Assembly (NCBI GenBank): GCA_016927535.1
Contig: JAFGMM010000044.1
Coordinates: forward strand, 1 to 53,701
Length of the DNA stretch: 53,701 nucleotides
Reading direction: 5' to 3'
DNA from: Anaerolineae bacterium
GTDB taxonomy: Bacteria; Chloroflexota; Anaerolineae; Aggregatilineales; JAFGMM01
A program made the translations under genes and the position numbers. The stretch's first letter is position 1. Every line of letters begins with the position of its first letter. Positions 15,085 through 24,959 of this stretch are shown one piece after another. The notes below the pieces were generated by a model. That model saw nothing but the letters and a program-made list of their open reading frames with translations. It was not told where the DNA came from and searched no databases.

Positions 15085-17071
15085 GAAATGTCTTCTTGAT
15101 CTTCGGACTTTGCAGAAGTCGGGCGCGCCAATACGCCGCCGCCCACGCGGCCAGCGCCGCCAGCGAGATCGCCAGACCCGCCCGGCCGGGCGTCCGGTCG
15201 TAGGTCGCTTCGGTCAGGAAGCCGGCCGGCGGCGAGTCAGATATGGTGTATGTGTTCTCGTAGACGTATACGTCGCCCACCATGCGGTCGAATCGCCAAC
15301 CCGTCGCCTCAATCGGGAAGGCCGAGACCGTGTGCGTCACGTTCCACGCGCTCATGAGTCCGGCGTCCGGCGTGACGCCGGCCCACATCTCGCCCACGCT
15401 GCCCGCGCCGGTGTAGGGCGGGATGCTGGGCGCGTAGCCCGCCGCCGGGATGCCGGTCGCGCGGGCCGCCATCTCGACGTAGTTCTGCAACTGGAACGGG
15501 TCCACGCCGCCGAACAGGTCGATTTCCCAGTACGCGGCGGCTTGCTGCGGCAGCGAGTCCGACGGTGTATAGACGCGCCCGGCGCCGGCTTCGCGCAGGT
15601 ATTCGGCGAGCGCGCGGTAGGGTTCGAGCCAGTAATCCGGGCCGCGCCCCTTCACCAATGACAGGCCGAACCACGCCAGGTCGATAACGACTACGACCGT
15701 TAACGCCGCGCCGAGGATCGCGGCGGCGCGCTTGGTGGGAGCGGATGCGGATGTGCGCAGCGCCGGGGTAAAGGCGATGACGCCCGCCGTCAGCATGGCG
15801 ACCGCCAGCGCCGAAAGCGGCGTCGCCGTGTCGAGCGCGCTGAGCAGCAGCGTGCTGAATCCGCCGCACAACACGAGACTGCTCAGCAGCGCCGCGATGA
15901 CCAATCGCAGGCGCGGGCGAAACGCCGGGGTAAGGATGAGCGCCTGTGCGCCCCACCCGGCCAGGTACGGCATCGCCAGCGCCGCGACGAACCACGCCCG
16001 CGACGGCACCCGGAACCACAGCAGCGGCGGGAAGATTCTTATCAGCAGGGGCCAGAGCGGGGCGTTGGGTCCCATCGCATAGAGCGCCGCGACCGCGATC
16101 ACCATGCCCCAGAAGCTCAGCGCGCGCGGGCGCGCCAGCAGCGCGACGATTGCCAGCGCGAGCACCGCCAGCCCGGTGTAGACCATCGTTTCGTGGTTGC
16201 CGGCGCGGTTGCCGAGCACGGTCCCGATGAGACTCGGCGGGGTGATGGCAAACCGGCCGGCATCGGCGGGCGTCAATCCGGCGCGCGAGAGGCGCGGCGC
16301 GAGCGCGATCAGCGGCGCCCATTGCACCGCCGTCGGCGCCAGTACGAGCGCGTTTGCCGTGACGAGCAGGTGAAAAAGGGTGCTTTTCTTTCTCTTGGCT
16401 TTCTTTTCGTGGGGTTGTGTCCACCAGAGCCACACGCCATAGACATCGGCCAGCGCGAAGCCGAACAGACTCAGGCGCATGTCGGCGAGCAGCATGAGCG
16501 CGGCGAACGCGCTCAGTCGGAGAACTGCCCGCGCCGTGTTTCCGTTTTGTGCGATGAGCTTGTGCACCGCCCACATCACCCACGGCAGCCACGCCGCCGC
16601 GTACACCAGGTCGAGATGGCCGGCGCCCAGGTGCGCGATCACTTTGGGGGCGAGCGCGTAGGCGCAGGCGGCGAGCGCCGCCGGGCCGGGCGCCATGCCG
16701 GTCGCGCGCGCCCATGCCCACATACCGGCGCCGGCAAGCGCCAGGTGCAGCCAGACCAGTAGATTAAGGTGCAGCGCCGGCGGCAGCAGAAACACCAACC
16801 CCTGCGGCGGGTACCATACTTTGCTCAGCGGGTTGGCGGCGAAGGGGACGCCGCTCATGATGCGCGGGTTCCATGCTGCGAAGGGGTGCTGTTTCATGTA
16901 GAGCGCGTTGGGCCAGTGGGTGATCGCCGCGTCCGAGTAGGGCGAGTTGGTGGGATAGGGTAGGGCGTCTGGGCCAAGCCCGGCCGCGAATAAAAAGGCT
17001 GCCATCCCCAGCGCGATGACAGCCGTCACAAACCAACCGGGCCGGGCCTCAACGGACTTTGTAAAGCGCAA
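15044..17071 (-). CDS. YfhO-like polytopic membrane protein (copy 2)
   Basis: About 675 residues with the same plan as the gene at 9774. Shared features are WNPRIMSGVPFAANP, YPPQGLVFLLP, AAAWLPWVMWAVHKLI and a C-terminal extracytoplasmic domain with VYTPSDSLPQQAAAYWEIDLFGG. The final residues, FHHRGTEGAEVRER, come from the palindrome at 14999-15084 and are probably acquired. Start choice: ATG codons at 17152 and 17119 would overlap the upstream gene by 70-100 bases. The TTG at 17071 follows GGAGGCGAGG and places a short basic leader before helix 1, like copy 1, so it is preferred. Role in surface glycan transfer is inferred from the family. Confidence 0.7.
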   Translation of the reverse strand: MRFTKSVEARPGWFVTAVIALGMAAFLFAAGLGPDALPYPTNSPYSDAAITHWPNALYMKQHPFAAWNPRIMSGVPFAANPLSKVWYPPQGLVFLLPPALHLNLLVWLHLALAGAGMWAWARATGMAPGPAALAACAYALAPKVIAHLGAGHLDLVYAAAWLPWVMWAVHKLIAQNGNTARAVLRLSAFAALMLLADMRLSLFGFALADVYGVWLWWTQPHEKKAKRKKSTLFHLLVTANALVLAPTAVQWAPLIALAPRLSRAGLTPADAGRFAITPPSLIGTVLGNRAGNHETMVYTGLAVLALAIVALLARPRALSFWGMVIAVAALYAMGPNAPLWPLLIRIFPPLLWFRVPSRAWFVAALAMPYLAGWGAQALILTPAFRPRLRLVIAALLSSLVLCGGFSTLLLSALDTATPLSALAVAMLTAGVIAFTPALRTSASAPTKRAAAILGAALTVVVVIDLAWFGLSLVKGRGPDYWLEPYRALAEYLREAGAGRVYTPSDSLPQQAAAYWEIDLFGGVDPFQLQNYVEMAARATGIPAAGYAPSIPPYTGAGSVGEMWAGVTPDAGLMSAWNVTHTVSAFPIEATGWRFDRMVGDVYVYENTYTISDSPPAGFLTEATYDRTPGRAGLAISLAALAAWAAAYWRARLLQSPKIKKTFHHRGTEGAEVRER

Positions 17072-18761
17072 CCTCGCCTCCCTTGCCGAAGATGCCGATG
17101 GGGTCGCCGAGCGCCGCATAACAGGCGTCTGCGCCGGGGATGGGGTTGCCATCCTCGTCCAGGCCTAGTTTGCGCTCGCGCGGGCCGACCACCACGTAAT
17201 CGACCCGCCAACGGCTGCCGCCCCACACCGCGCCGTCGAGCAACGCCTGGCAGCCCGCGCCGCGATACCAGGCCTTGACCTGCGCTTCTTTGGCGGCGGC
17301 GTCGATGGTTTCATATGGGTGACCATACGCAACCCGCTGCCCGGCCCACGCCGGGATGAACATGCTGAAGTCGGGCGCGGCGAGGACGACGGTATCGCGC
17401 CCCTCGGTGCGCAGGGGGATGCGGGTCCGCAGCCAGCCGAGGGTATCCACGTAGGCTTTTTCGAGCAGGAGGTTGTTGGCGACGCCGCTCTCGATGTTGA
17501 AGACGGCGCCGAACAGCGGGCCGCCCATTGCCATGATGCTGCTGGGCAGCATCACGACGAACAGCCCGATCAAAGCGGGACGCCACAGCGCCCGTGGCAC
17601 GGCGTTGACCCAGTAGTCTTCCAGGCCGCGCACGGCGAAGTAGGTCAGCGGCACGATCAAGCCGATGGCAAACCGGCGCTGTAGGTTAATCGGCGCGTAG
17701 AGCAGGGCGCTGTTAACGACCAGCCAGGTGAGCATGAGCTGGTCGCCGTCCGGCTCGAAGCGGCGGAGGGCGCGCGCCAGGCCGGGCAGCGCGACGACGA
17801 TCAGCGGCAGAAAACCGATCAGGTAATAGTGCGGCGGCGGCGACGGGGTGAGGTTTTGAGTGCTCCAGGCCTGTATGGCCGGGTTGGTCTGGGTGATGGC
17901 AAAGTAGTAGGCCAGGAAGGGCGCTGCCGGGAACCACAGCGGGATGCACCAGGTGGCTTCGTAGAGCGGAAACTTGCGGGTCTTGATCCCGCGCACGCAC
18001 AAATAAGCGCCGAGTACGACGCCGACCGGGACGAGCGCCTGCGGCTGAATCAGCGACAAGGCGACGCTTGCCACGGTGAGGATCAAGCCCTGGTTGTACA
18101 GGGTTGGGTCTTCACGTGCGCCGGGCCGGAAGATTTGGATGTATATCGAGCCGACGAGCGCCAGGATGCCGATGGCAAGCGGGAAATGCGGGTTGGTGTA
18201 GACGGCGTACAGCGGGTAGGCTTCGGGTATGGTCAGGTCAGGGATGAGGCGGTTGTGGGCGATATCCAGCATGCCGGGATCGACGACGATGGCGAGCCAA
18301 CCCAGGCCGGAGCCGAGCGCGCTCAAGCCGAAGAACAGCCGGCGCGGGCGCCGCTGGGTCCATATGCTGGCGCCGAGTTGGTAGAGCGCGATAAACATAA
18401 ACAGGCCGCCCAAGACCCGCGCTACGTGGTAGATGATGACCGACTCCAGGTGGGTGATGCGGGCGACATGGCCCAGGAAAAGATAGAACAGGTTGAGAGC
18501 AGTCCCGCTGTGCGGTTCGGGGGTATAGGGCAGGTGAAACAGCAAGCTGCCTCGATAGCCCTGTTCCATTTTTGCCAGGTAGGTAGCGCCGTCGCGCGGG
18601 TTGGCGAGAATGCCCATAAACTGCACGTCGGGAGCGGTGTTGTTGCCGGCGAGCGCCCAGGCGTAGGGCAGCAGAGTGACGATTGCCAGGACGCTGCTCG
18701 CAATGATAACCCATCGCCATTCTTCGGGGGGGATGTGAGGACTGTAACTGCTCCGCGCCAT
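17049..18761 (-). CDS. polytopic membrane protein, GT-C glycosyltransferase-like (copy 2)
   Basis: 570 residues, about eleven membrane helices and a soluble C-terminal part. It is the paralogue of the gene at 12227: DGATYLAKMEQGYRGSLLF, TPEPHSGT, TPSPPPHYYLIGF and PINLQRRFAIGL correspond to segments of copy 1. The C-terminal part has VAYGHPYETIDAAAKEAQVKAWYRG and VDYVVVGPRE, resembling the substrate-side domains of O-mannosyl/arabinosyl-type transferases. AAGGAG precedes the ATG. It heads the second GT-C/YfhO module and overlaps the downstream gene start. The promoter shares its -10 region with the divergent gene at 18839. Confidence 0.55.
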   Translation of the reverse strand: MARSSYSPHIPPEEWRWVIIASSVLAIVTLLPYAWALAGNNTAPDVQFMGILANPRDGATYLAKMEQGYRGSLLFHLPYTPEPHSGTALNLFYLFLGHVARITHLESVIIYHVARVLGGLFMFIALYQLGASIWTQRRPRRLFFGLSALGSGLGWLAIVVDPGMLDIAHNRLIPDLTIPEAYPLYAVYTNPHFPLAIGILALVGSIYIQIFRPGAREDPTLYNQGLILTVASVALSLIQPQALVPVGVVLGAYLCVRGIKTRKFPLYEATWCIPLWFPAAPFLAYYFAITQTNPAIQAWSTQNLTPSPPPHYYLIGFLPLIVVALPGLARALRRFEPDGDQLMLTWLVVNSALLYAPINLQRRFAIGLIVPLTYFAVRGLEDYWVNAVPRALWRPALIGLFVVMLPSSIMAMGGPLFGAVFNIESGVANNLLLEKAYVDTLGWLRTRIPLRTEGRDTVVLAAPDFSMFIPAWAGQRVAYGHPYETIDAAAKEAQVKAWYRGAGCQALLDGAVWGGSRWRVDYVVVGPRERKLGLDEDGNPIPGADACYAALGDPIGIFGKGGEVALYKVR

Positions 18762-18774
18762 AGCATCTCCTTAC

Positions 18775-18825
18775 TTGTTTGGAGAGTTTCGCCTGTAGTA
18801 TAATCCCATAATACATAATTTTGGA
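18775..18825. promoter_or_regulatory. divergent promoters sharing one -10 region
   Basis: On the plus strand TTGTTT (18775-18780), an 18-base spacer and TATAAT (18799-18804) drive the gene at 18839. On the minus strand the same bases read TATACT (18802-18797), with a weak TTCCAA-like -35 near 18820-18825, and face the gene starting at 18761. The two -10 boxes overlap by four bases, so polymerase can occupy only one at a time. Confidence 0.5.
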
Positions 18826-18838
18826 AGCGAGGGCATCG

Positions 18839-19543
18839 ATGAGCCAGGCCAGTGCATTATACCATTTGCAGTCCCTCGACCTGGAGATTGCGGCTCGGCG
18901 GGCCAGGCTTGATGAGATTAACGCGGCGTTGGGCGAGGATAAAGTGGTACGAAAGGCTCAATTGCTGGTCAAGCGCACCAAAGACCAACTTGGCGCTTCC
19001 CAGGCGCGCGTGACCGACCTCGGATTGGAAATCGAAAGCATCAAGACCCGGTACCAGGAAAGCGAAATTCGTCTCTACAGCGGCAAGGTCAAAAACCCGA
19101 AAGAACTGCAAGATATACAGCAAGAAATCGCTTCGCTCAAGCGGCGGCACGCCCAGCTTGAGGATAATCTGCTCGAGTCAATGATGCGCCTGGACGACCA
19201 CCAGGCGCGCTTTGATAAAGCGCTGAAGAAGCTTAAGCGGGTCAAGACGCAGTGGGAGGACGATCAGGCGGCGCTGGCGGCGGAAAAGACGGCGCTCGGA
19301 GCGCAGCTTGCGACGCTTGGCCTGGACCGCGCCGCCGCCTGGGAGGCGATGGACGGGGAGACCCAGGCGGTTTACGACGATACCAGGGCGCGGAAAGGCG
19401 ACCAGCCGGTGTCGCTGCTCCAGCCCGACGACACGTGCAGCCTGTGCGGGGTCCGGCAAACTTCTCACGGGGCGCAGTTGGTGCGCCGGGGAAACAGCCT
19501 GGTGAGGTGCGCCGGCTGCGAGCGGGTGCTGTTTGTGAAATAG
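18839..19543 (+). CDS. coiled-coil protein with C-terminal zinc ribbon (CT398-like)
   Basis: 234 residues. Residues about 5-170 are a long antiparallel coiled coil (LQSLDLEIAARRARLDEI, then KRTKDQLGASQARVTDLGLEI). They include the conserved turn KVKNPKELQDIQQEIASLKRR, a hallmark of the CT398/zf-RING_7 family. The C-terminus holds a four-Cys zinc ribbon (CSLCGVRQTS...RCAGCERVLF). Proteins of this type are widespread and linked to secretion, flagella or sigma factors in different bacteria, without one agreed role. The ATG at 18839 is preferred over the TTG at 18821, which would fall close to the transcription start. The next gene follows after 18 bases. Confidence 0.8.
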   Translation: MSQASALYHLQSLDLEIAARRARLDEINAALGEDKVVRKAQLLVKRTKDQLGASQARVTDLGLEIESIKTRYQESEIRLYSGKVKNPKELQDIQQEIASLKRRHAQLEDNLLESMMRLDDHQARFDKALKKLKRVKTQWEDDQAALAAEKTALGAQLATLGLDRAAAWEAMDGETQAVYDDTRARKGDQPVSLLQPDDTCSLCGVRQTSHGAQLVRRGNSLVRCAGCERVLFVK

Positions 19544-19561
19544 CGGTGAGGGGCGTTGGCG

Positions 19562-22246
19562 ATGGATAATTTCCATGTTCCTTCTTTCGTGATCGGTATT
19601 CTCGTCGGGTTGCTGGCGGCGGTGATCCTCCCGGTCCGGGAGCGCATCGCGGCGCTGCTGCGCGCCATCGGGCGGCGCATCGCGGCAGGACAGGAGGCTC
19701 TGACGCGCAGCGCCGACGCCAGCTACCGCATCGACCTCGTTCAGGACTGCCAGACCATGCACCTGGCGGGCAACCTGATGAATCTCACGGATATCCTCAT
19801 CGAGCCGCGCTTTTTGCCCGCCGAAGACCTGCCCACCCCCTCCGGCAGGGATATCGGCAGCATTATGCACGTGGTGCCGGTCCATCACGATATGCCGCAC
19901 AGCTACGCGCCGTTTAACCTGGAGACTATCGGCGTGAACGACTTGCCGGCCGGCGGGACGCGCGTGGCGATCTTGGGCGGGCTGGGCGCCGGCAAGACGA
20001 CGGCGCTCAACGTGATTGCGCTGATGGCCCTGGGCGAACTGGATTTTGCCGAGGACGAAGCCGGCGCCGAAGCCGACCAGGATAAGGTTGACGAGGCGGA
20101 ATTGAGCCAGGAAGAGCGCGAAGCGCGCCGGCAGGCCAGGGAGCGCCAGGCCGAGATCGAGGCGCGCGCGCTTGAGCATTTGCGTTCGCTGCAAGCCGGC
20201 GATGAGTACTCGCGCGAGCTGGCGGGCACGGCGGACCGGATCGACTGGCTCGACTACACGCCCCTGTTTCTTCACCTGGGCGAGATCGAATTGAGCGGCG
20301 AGACCTGGAGCGATAAGGTGGACCCCGCCGAGCCGGTCGTCCGCGCCATCCAGCGCCGCGTCGGGCCGATCACCCGCAACACGATTCCTAAGTTTGTGTA
20401 CGACCAGGTGGCGAAGGGCCGGGCGCTGCTGCTGCTCGACGGCTTCGACGAACTGCCGGCGGCGCTCCGGGAGGAAAAGCTCACGTGGCTGCGGCACTTC
20501 GTCGAACTGTATCCCGACAATTTGTTTTACGTTGCGGCTGCCACGGAGGGCTGCGGCCCGCTGTTGGACCTGGACTTTGTGCCGGTCTATCTGCGCCCGT
20601 GGACCGACCAGGAGAGCATGGCGCTCGCCGAGAAATGGGCGGAGGCGTGGCCGCTGGAGGAAGAGCGGCGAGACGACAAGGGCGCGCCCCTGCCCAAGTT
20701 CGATGAGCGCGCGGTACGGCGCGCCGGGAGCGATAACCGCAGCCGCAGCCCGCTTGATATTACGCTAAAGACCTGGATGATCTACGCGACCGACGGGCGC
20801 AAAACCGGGCGGGCCGGCTGGTACGATGTGTATGTGGAGCGCGTCTTTACGATGGCGGAGGCCGAGCACCGCGAGAAAGGCCGCCGGCTGATCGAGATGG
20901 TCGCCGCGCGCATCTTAGATACGACCGGCTACGCCATCGACCGGGACGCGATGGAAGAGGCGCTTACCAAGCTGTTTACGGTGACCGAGACCGTGACGGT
21001 CAAGACCCGGCAGGGCGAGGAGCAGCAGGAGAAGCAGACGCTTCTCGTGAACGTCGGGCGCTTCGTCAAAGGGCTGACGGGGCGCTGCGGTTTGATGGAC
21101 GAACTGCCGGGCGGCCGGCTGGCTTTCCACCATCCTATGATGATGGCTTACCTGGCGGCGGAGGCGGTCGCCAATGACCCCACCCGCGACCCCGCCGACC
21201 TGGTTGACAAACCCAACTGGCGGTATGCTTTTCCCTTCCTGGCGGCGCTGACCAGCGTCGATAAGGCGGTGGTGGCGAAGCTTTCGGCCCAGCCGGATTT
21301 GCTTTACGGCAGCCTGTTCGAGGTGGCCTCCTGGCTCATCGACGCGCCGCCGGCGGCGCGCTGGCGCGGCGAGGTGTTCAAGCGGCTGGCGCGGGCGCTC
21401 ATGGCGCCGAGCCAGTACCGGGTTTTGCGTGAAAAGGCGCTGGGCGCCATCATTGCTTCGCGCGATGAAAATGTGATCTTCGTCTACCGGCAGGCGCTGC
21501 GCTCCACCGACCCGGACGTGCGGCGGCTGGCCTGCCTGGGTATGGGCGCGCTGGGCAGTTCCGAAGCGATCAAGGACCTGACGCCGATGCTCGCCGACGA
21601 TGACCTCGACGTGCAGCTTGCGGCGGGGCTGGCGTTGGGCGCTATCGGCACCGAGCGCGCGCTCGAAATGATGGTGCGCGGGATGCTGGAAGGCGAAGAA
21701 AACCTGCGCCGCGCCGTGGCGGAAGCGCTCGCGGCGCTGCCGGGCGAGGGGCACAATATTCTGCGAGACGCGGCGGTGCACAGCGATATGTTTGTCCGGC
21801 GCGCGGCGGTCTTCGGGCTGCGGCGCATCAAAGAGAAGTGGGCGCTGGTGGGCCTGTACCGGGTGATGCTGGAGGACGGCGAATGGTACGTCAAATCGGC
21901 GGCGCAGGAGGCGTTTGCCCACGCCCGCAACCCGGAGATCGGCGCGCTGAAGGGCTACCCGGAAACCGAGTCGCTGCCCTGGCTGGTGACCTGGGCTGCC
22001 GAGCGCGGCAATGCGGTCCCGGCGGGCGATGCGGCGAACCAGGTTTTGATCCAGGCGCTCCAACAGGGCAAGCCGCCGGTCCGGATGACGGCGGCGGACA
22101 CGCTGGGGGTGATGGGTTATGTGCCGGCCCTCAAGTCGCTGTACCTGGCGCTGCGCGACGAGGACGCGGCGGTGCGCGATACGGCGTTTGAGGCGCTGGC
22201 GACGCTCCAGCTTAAGATCGGGCGCGCGCTGCCGGCTGTGATGTAG
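19562..22246 (+). CDS. membrane-anchored NACHT-like P-loop NTPase with HEAT-like repeats
   Basis: 894 residues. One membrane helix at about 8-25 (FVIGILVGLLAAVIL) anchors the protein. Walker A is GGLGAGKTTA (139-148). A Glu/Ala/Arg-rich charged insert follows (about 160-205), then a Walker B of NACHT style, ALLLLDGFDELP (288-299), with the double-acid DGFDE. A winged-helix/helical segment leads to a C-terminal array of about seven HEAT/PBS-lyase-like repeats from about residue 605 (for example DPDVRRLACLGMGALGSSEAIKDL, DLDVQLAAGLALGAIGTERAL). This is the architecture of STAND signalling ATPases, where the repeats sense and the NTPase switches. No separate effector domain is visible. It is downstream of and probably co-transcribed with the zinc-ribbon gene. 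The TTG at 19556 is a less likely start. Confidence 0.7.
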   Translation: MDNFHVPSFVIGILVGLLAAVILPVRERIAALLRAIGRRIAAGQEALTRSADASYRIDLVQDCQTMHLAGNLMNLTDILIEPRFLPAEDLPTPSGRDIGSIMHVVPVHHDMPHSYAPFNLETIGVNDLPAGGTRVAILGGLGAGKTTALNVIALMALGELDFAEDEAGAEADQDKVDEAELSQEEREARRQARERQAEIEARALEHLRSLQAGDEYSRELAGTADRIDWLDYTPLFLHLGEIELSGETWSDKVDPAEPVVRAIQRRVGPITRNTIPKFVYDQVAKGRALLLLDGFDELPAALREEKLTWLRHFVELYPDNLFYVAAATEGCGPLLDLDFVPVYLRPWTDQESMALAEKWAEAWPLEEERRDDKGAPLPKFDERAVRRAGSDNRSRSPLDITLKTWMIYATDGRKTGRAGWYDVYVERVFTMAEAEHREKGRRLIEMVAARILDTTGYAIDRDAMEEALTKLFTVTETVTVKTRQGEEQQEKQTLLVNVGRFVKGLTGRCGLMDELPGGRLAFHHPMMMAYLAAEAVANDPTRDPADLVDKPNWRYAFPFLAALTSVDKAVVAKLSAQPDLLYGSLFEVASWLIDAPPAARWRGEVFKRLARALMAPSQYRVLREKALGAIIASRDENVIFVYRQALRSTDPDVRRLACLGMGALGSSEAIKDLTPMLADDDLDVQLAAGLALGAIGTERALEMMVRGMLEGEENLRRAVAEALAALPGEGHNILRDAAVHSDMFVRRAAVFGLRRIKEKWALVGLYRVMLEDGEWYVKSAAQEAFAHARNPEIGALKGYPETESLPWLVTWAAERGNAVPAGDAANQVLIQALQQGKPPVRMTAADTLGVMGYVPALKSLYLALRDEDAAVRDTAFEALATLQLKIGRALPAVM

Positions 22247-22260
22247 GAAAGGACGGAGAG

Positions 22261-23693
<1,433 letters not shown>

Positions 23694-23710
<17 letters not shown>

Positions 23711-24032
23711 AGTGCGTTTGCGTGACATGCTGGATGCGGCGCGCGAGGTTGTGGCTTTTGTCCAGGGTGAAACGCGGGTTTCCTTGGAGTATGACCGCAA
23801 ATTGGTTCGGGCTTTGATGATGTCAATTAGCATTATTGGCGAGGCCGCAGCACGGGTTAGTCAAGAGTGTCAGGACGCTGCTCCTCAGATTCCCTGGCCG
23901 CAAATCATCGGAATGAGGAACCGAATCATTCATGGGTATTCTGGTGTTAATCTGGAACGACTCTGGAAAACTGCCATTGAAGACATTCCTTCACTGATTT
24001 CTGAACTGGAAAAGCTTGTTACTCCTGAGTAG
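23694..24032 (+). CDS. hepT: HepT-like ribonuclease toxin (DUF86)
   Basis: 112 residues, all-helical. The HEPN catalytic motif R-x4-H is present as MRNRIIHGY near residue 83. GEAAARVS and a downstream W-x-x-AxEDIP segment match DUF86/HepT. The tyrosine following the His (HGY) is the residue modified by MntA in studied systems. All key residues are present, so the toxin should be functional if expressed. A strong -10 for the next gene lies just after its stop. Confidence 0.85.
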
Positions 24033-24042
24033 AAGCTATAAT
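24016..24042 (+). promoter_or_regulatory. promoter of the NotI-like restriction gene
   Basis: A perfect TATAAT at 24037-24042 lies 17 bases before the ATG at 24060. TTGTTA at 24016-24021 is a possible -35 at a short 15-base spacing. The promoter begins inside the last codons of hepT, so the endonuclease can be expressed separately from the toxin-antitoxin pair. Confidence 0.5.
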
Positions 24043-24059
24043 ACAAAGAGAGCGCAGTG

Positions 24060-24944
24060 ATGCCAAGACATCCTCTCGCCGAAGTCTTTGGATTTCCTAC
24101 CGATAATTTTTCGATAGAGGCGAAGCGCTACCGGCGCAACCGGCTTTGTCCTTATAACAACAAAGTCCCTTCATGTACGAAGGACAAAGCGAAGGACCCT
24201 TTGGGAGTGTGCAGCATACATGATGGCGAAGATATAGCTATTACCTGTCCGATTCGCTTCCGCGAGGGCTGGTTTATTGTTGAGGATGCAGGGGAGTTCT
24301 TTTTCCCGACACAGACACAGTGGACGGCGCTGACCGAAGTTCGATTAAATGACAAGTACGGACAAAGCGCCGGAAACATAGACCTGGTTTTGGTTTCCTA
24401 CGATGAGCAGGGACATATAACTGACTTTGGCTCTTTGGAGGTGCAGGCGGTCTATATTTCGGGTAGTGTGCGCCGGCCCTTTGAGTTCTACATGGATGAT
24501 CCGGTTAGCCATGCTCAAATGGACTGGACGGACCAGATAAATTACCCTCGCCCCGACTATCTCTCGTCTTCGCGTAAGCGGCTGGCTCCTCAGCTTCTTT
24601 ACAAAGGTGGGATTCTTAGAGCCTGGGGTAAAAGACAGGCCGTTGCAATGCATCGTGCTTTTTACCAAACGCTGCCTGCTCTGCCACAAGCTTCGCCTGA
24701 AGAAGCCGACTTGGCGTGGTTTATTTATGATCTCAGGCTAGATGCGGTGCGGAACTGTTACCGGCTGGTACAAAGTGAGATTGTTTACACACGTTTTGAG
24801 CCGGCTTTGCACAGAATCACTGTGCCGGAACCTGGGCCAATTGAGGACTTTGTCGAGCGTTTGCAGGATAAATTGGATAAGGAGCTAGAAGATAATGCGC
24901 ATCCGCCAGATGCGCCGACTTTGACCGACATTCTGAGTTTGTGA
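24060..24944 (+). CDS. NotI-family type II restriction endonuclease
   Basis: 294 residues. The N-terminal part PLAEVFGFP and four cysteines at 30, 39, 51 and 63 (NRLCPY, VPSCTK, LGVCSI, ITCPIRF) match the NotI family, where such cysteines hold an iron atom. The catalytic core follows as GNIDLVLVSYDEQG...SLEVQAVYISG: Asp108 and Glu127 with Gln129, an E-x-Q variant of PD-(D/E)XK. It cuts DNA unless the site is methylated by its partner, presumably the adenine methyltransferase that starts 15 bases downstream. NotI itself reads GCGGCCGC; since the partner here is an adenine methylase, the site read here probably contains A/T bases. A GTG three bases upstream is an alternative start. Confidence 0.8.
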   Translation: MPRHPLAEVFGFPTDNFSIEAKRYRRNRLCPYNNKVPSCTKDKAKDPLGVCSIHDGEDIAITCPIRFREGWFIVEDAGEFFFPTQTQWTALTEVRLNDKYGQSAGNIDLVLVSYDEQGHITDFGSLEVQAVYISGSVRRPFEFYMDDPVSHAQMDWTDQINYPRPDYLSSSRKRLAPQLLYKGGILRAWGKRQAVAMHRAFYQTLPALPQASPEEADLAWFIYDLRLDAVRNCYRLVQSEIVYTRFEPALHRITVPEPGPIEDFVERLQDKLDKELEDNAHPPDAPTLTDILSL

Positions 24945-24959
24945 TGAGATGATTTAACA

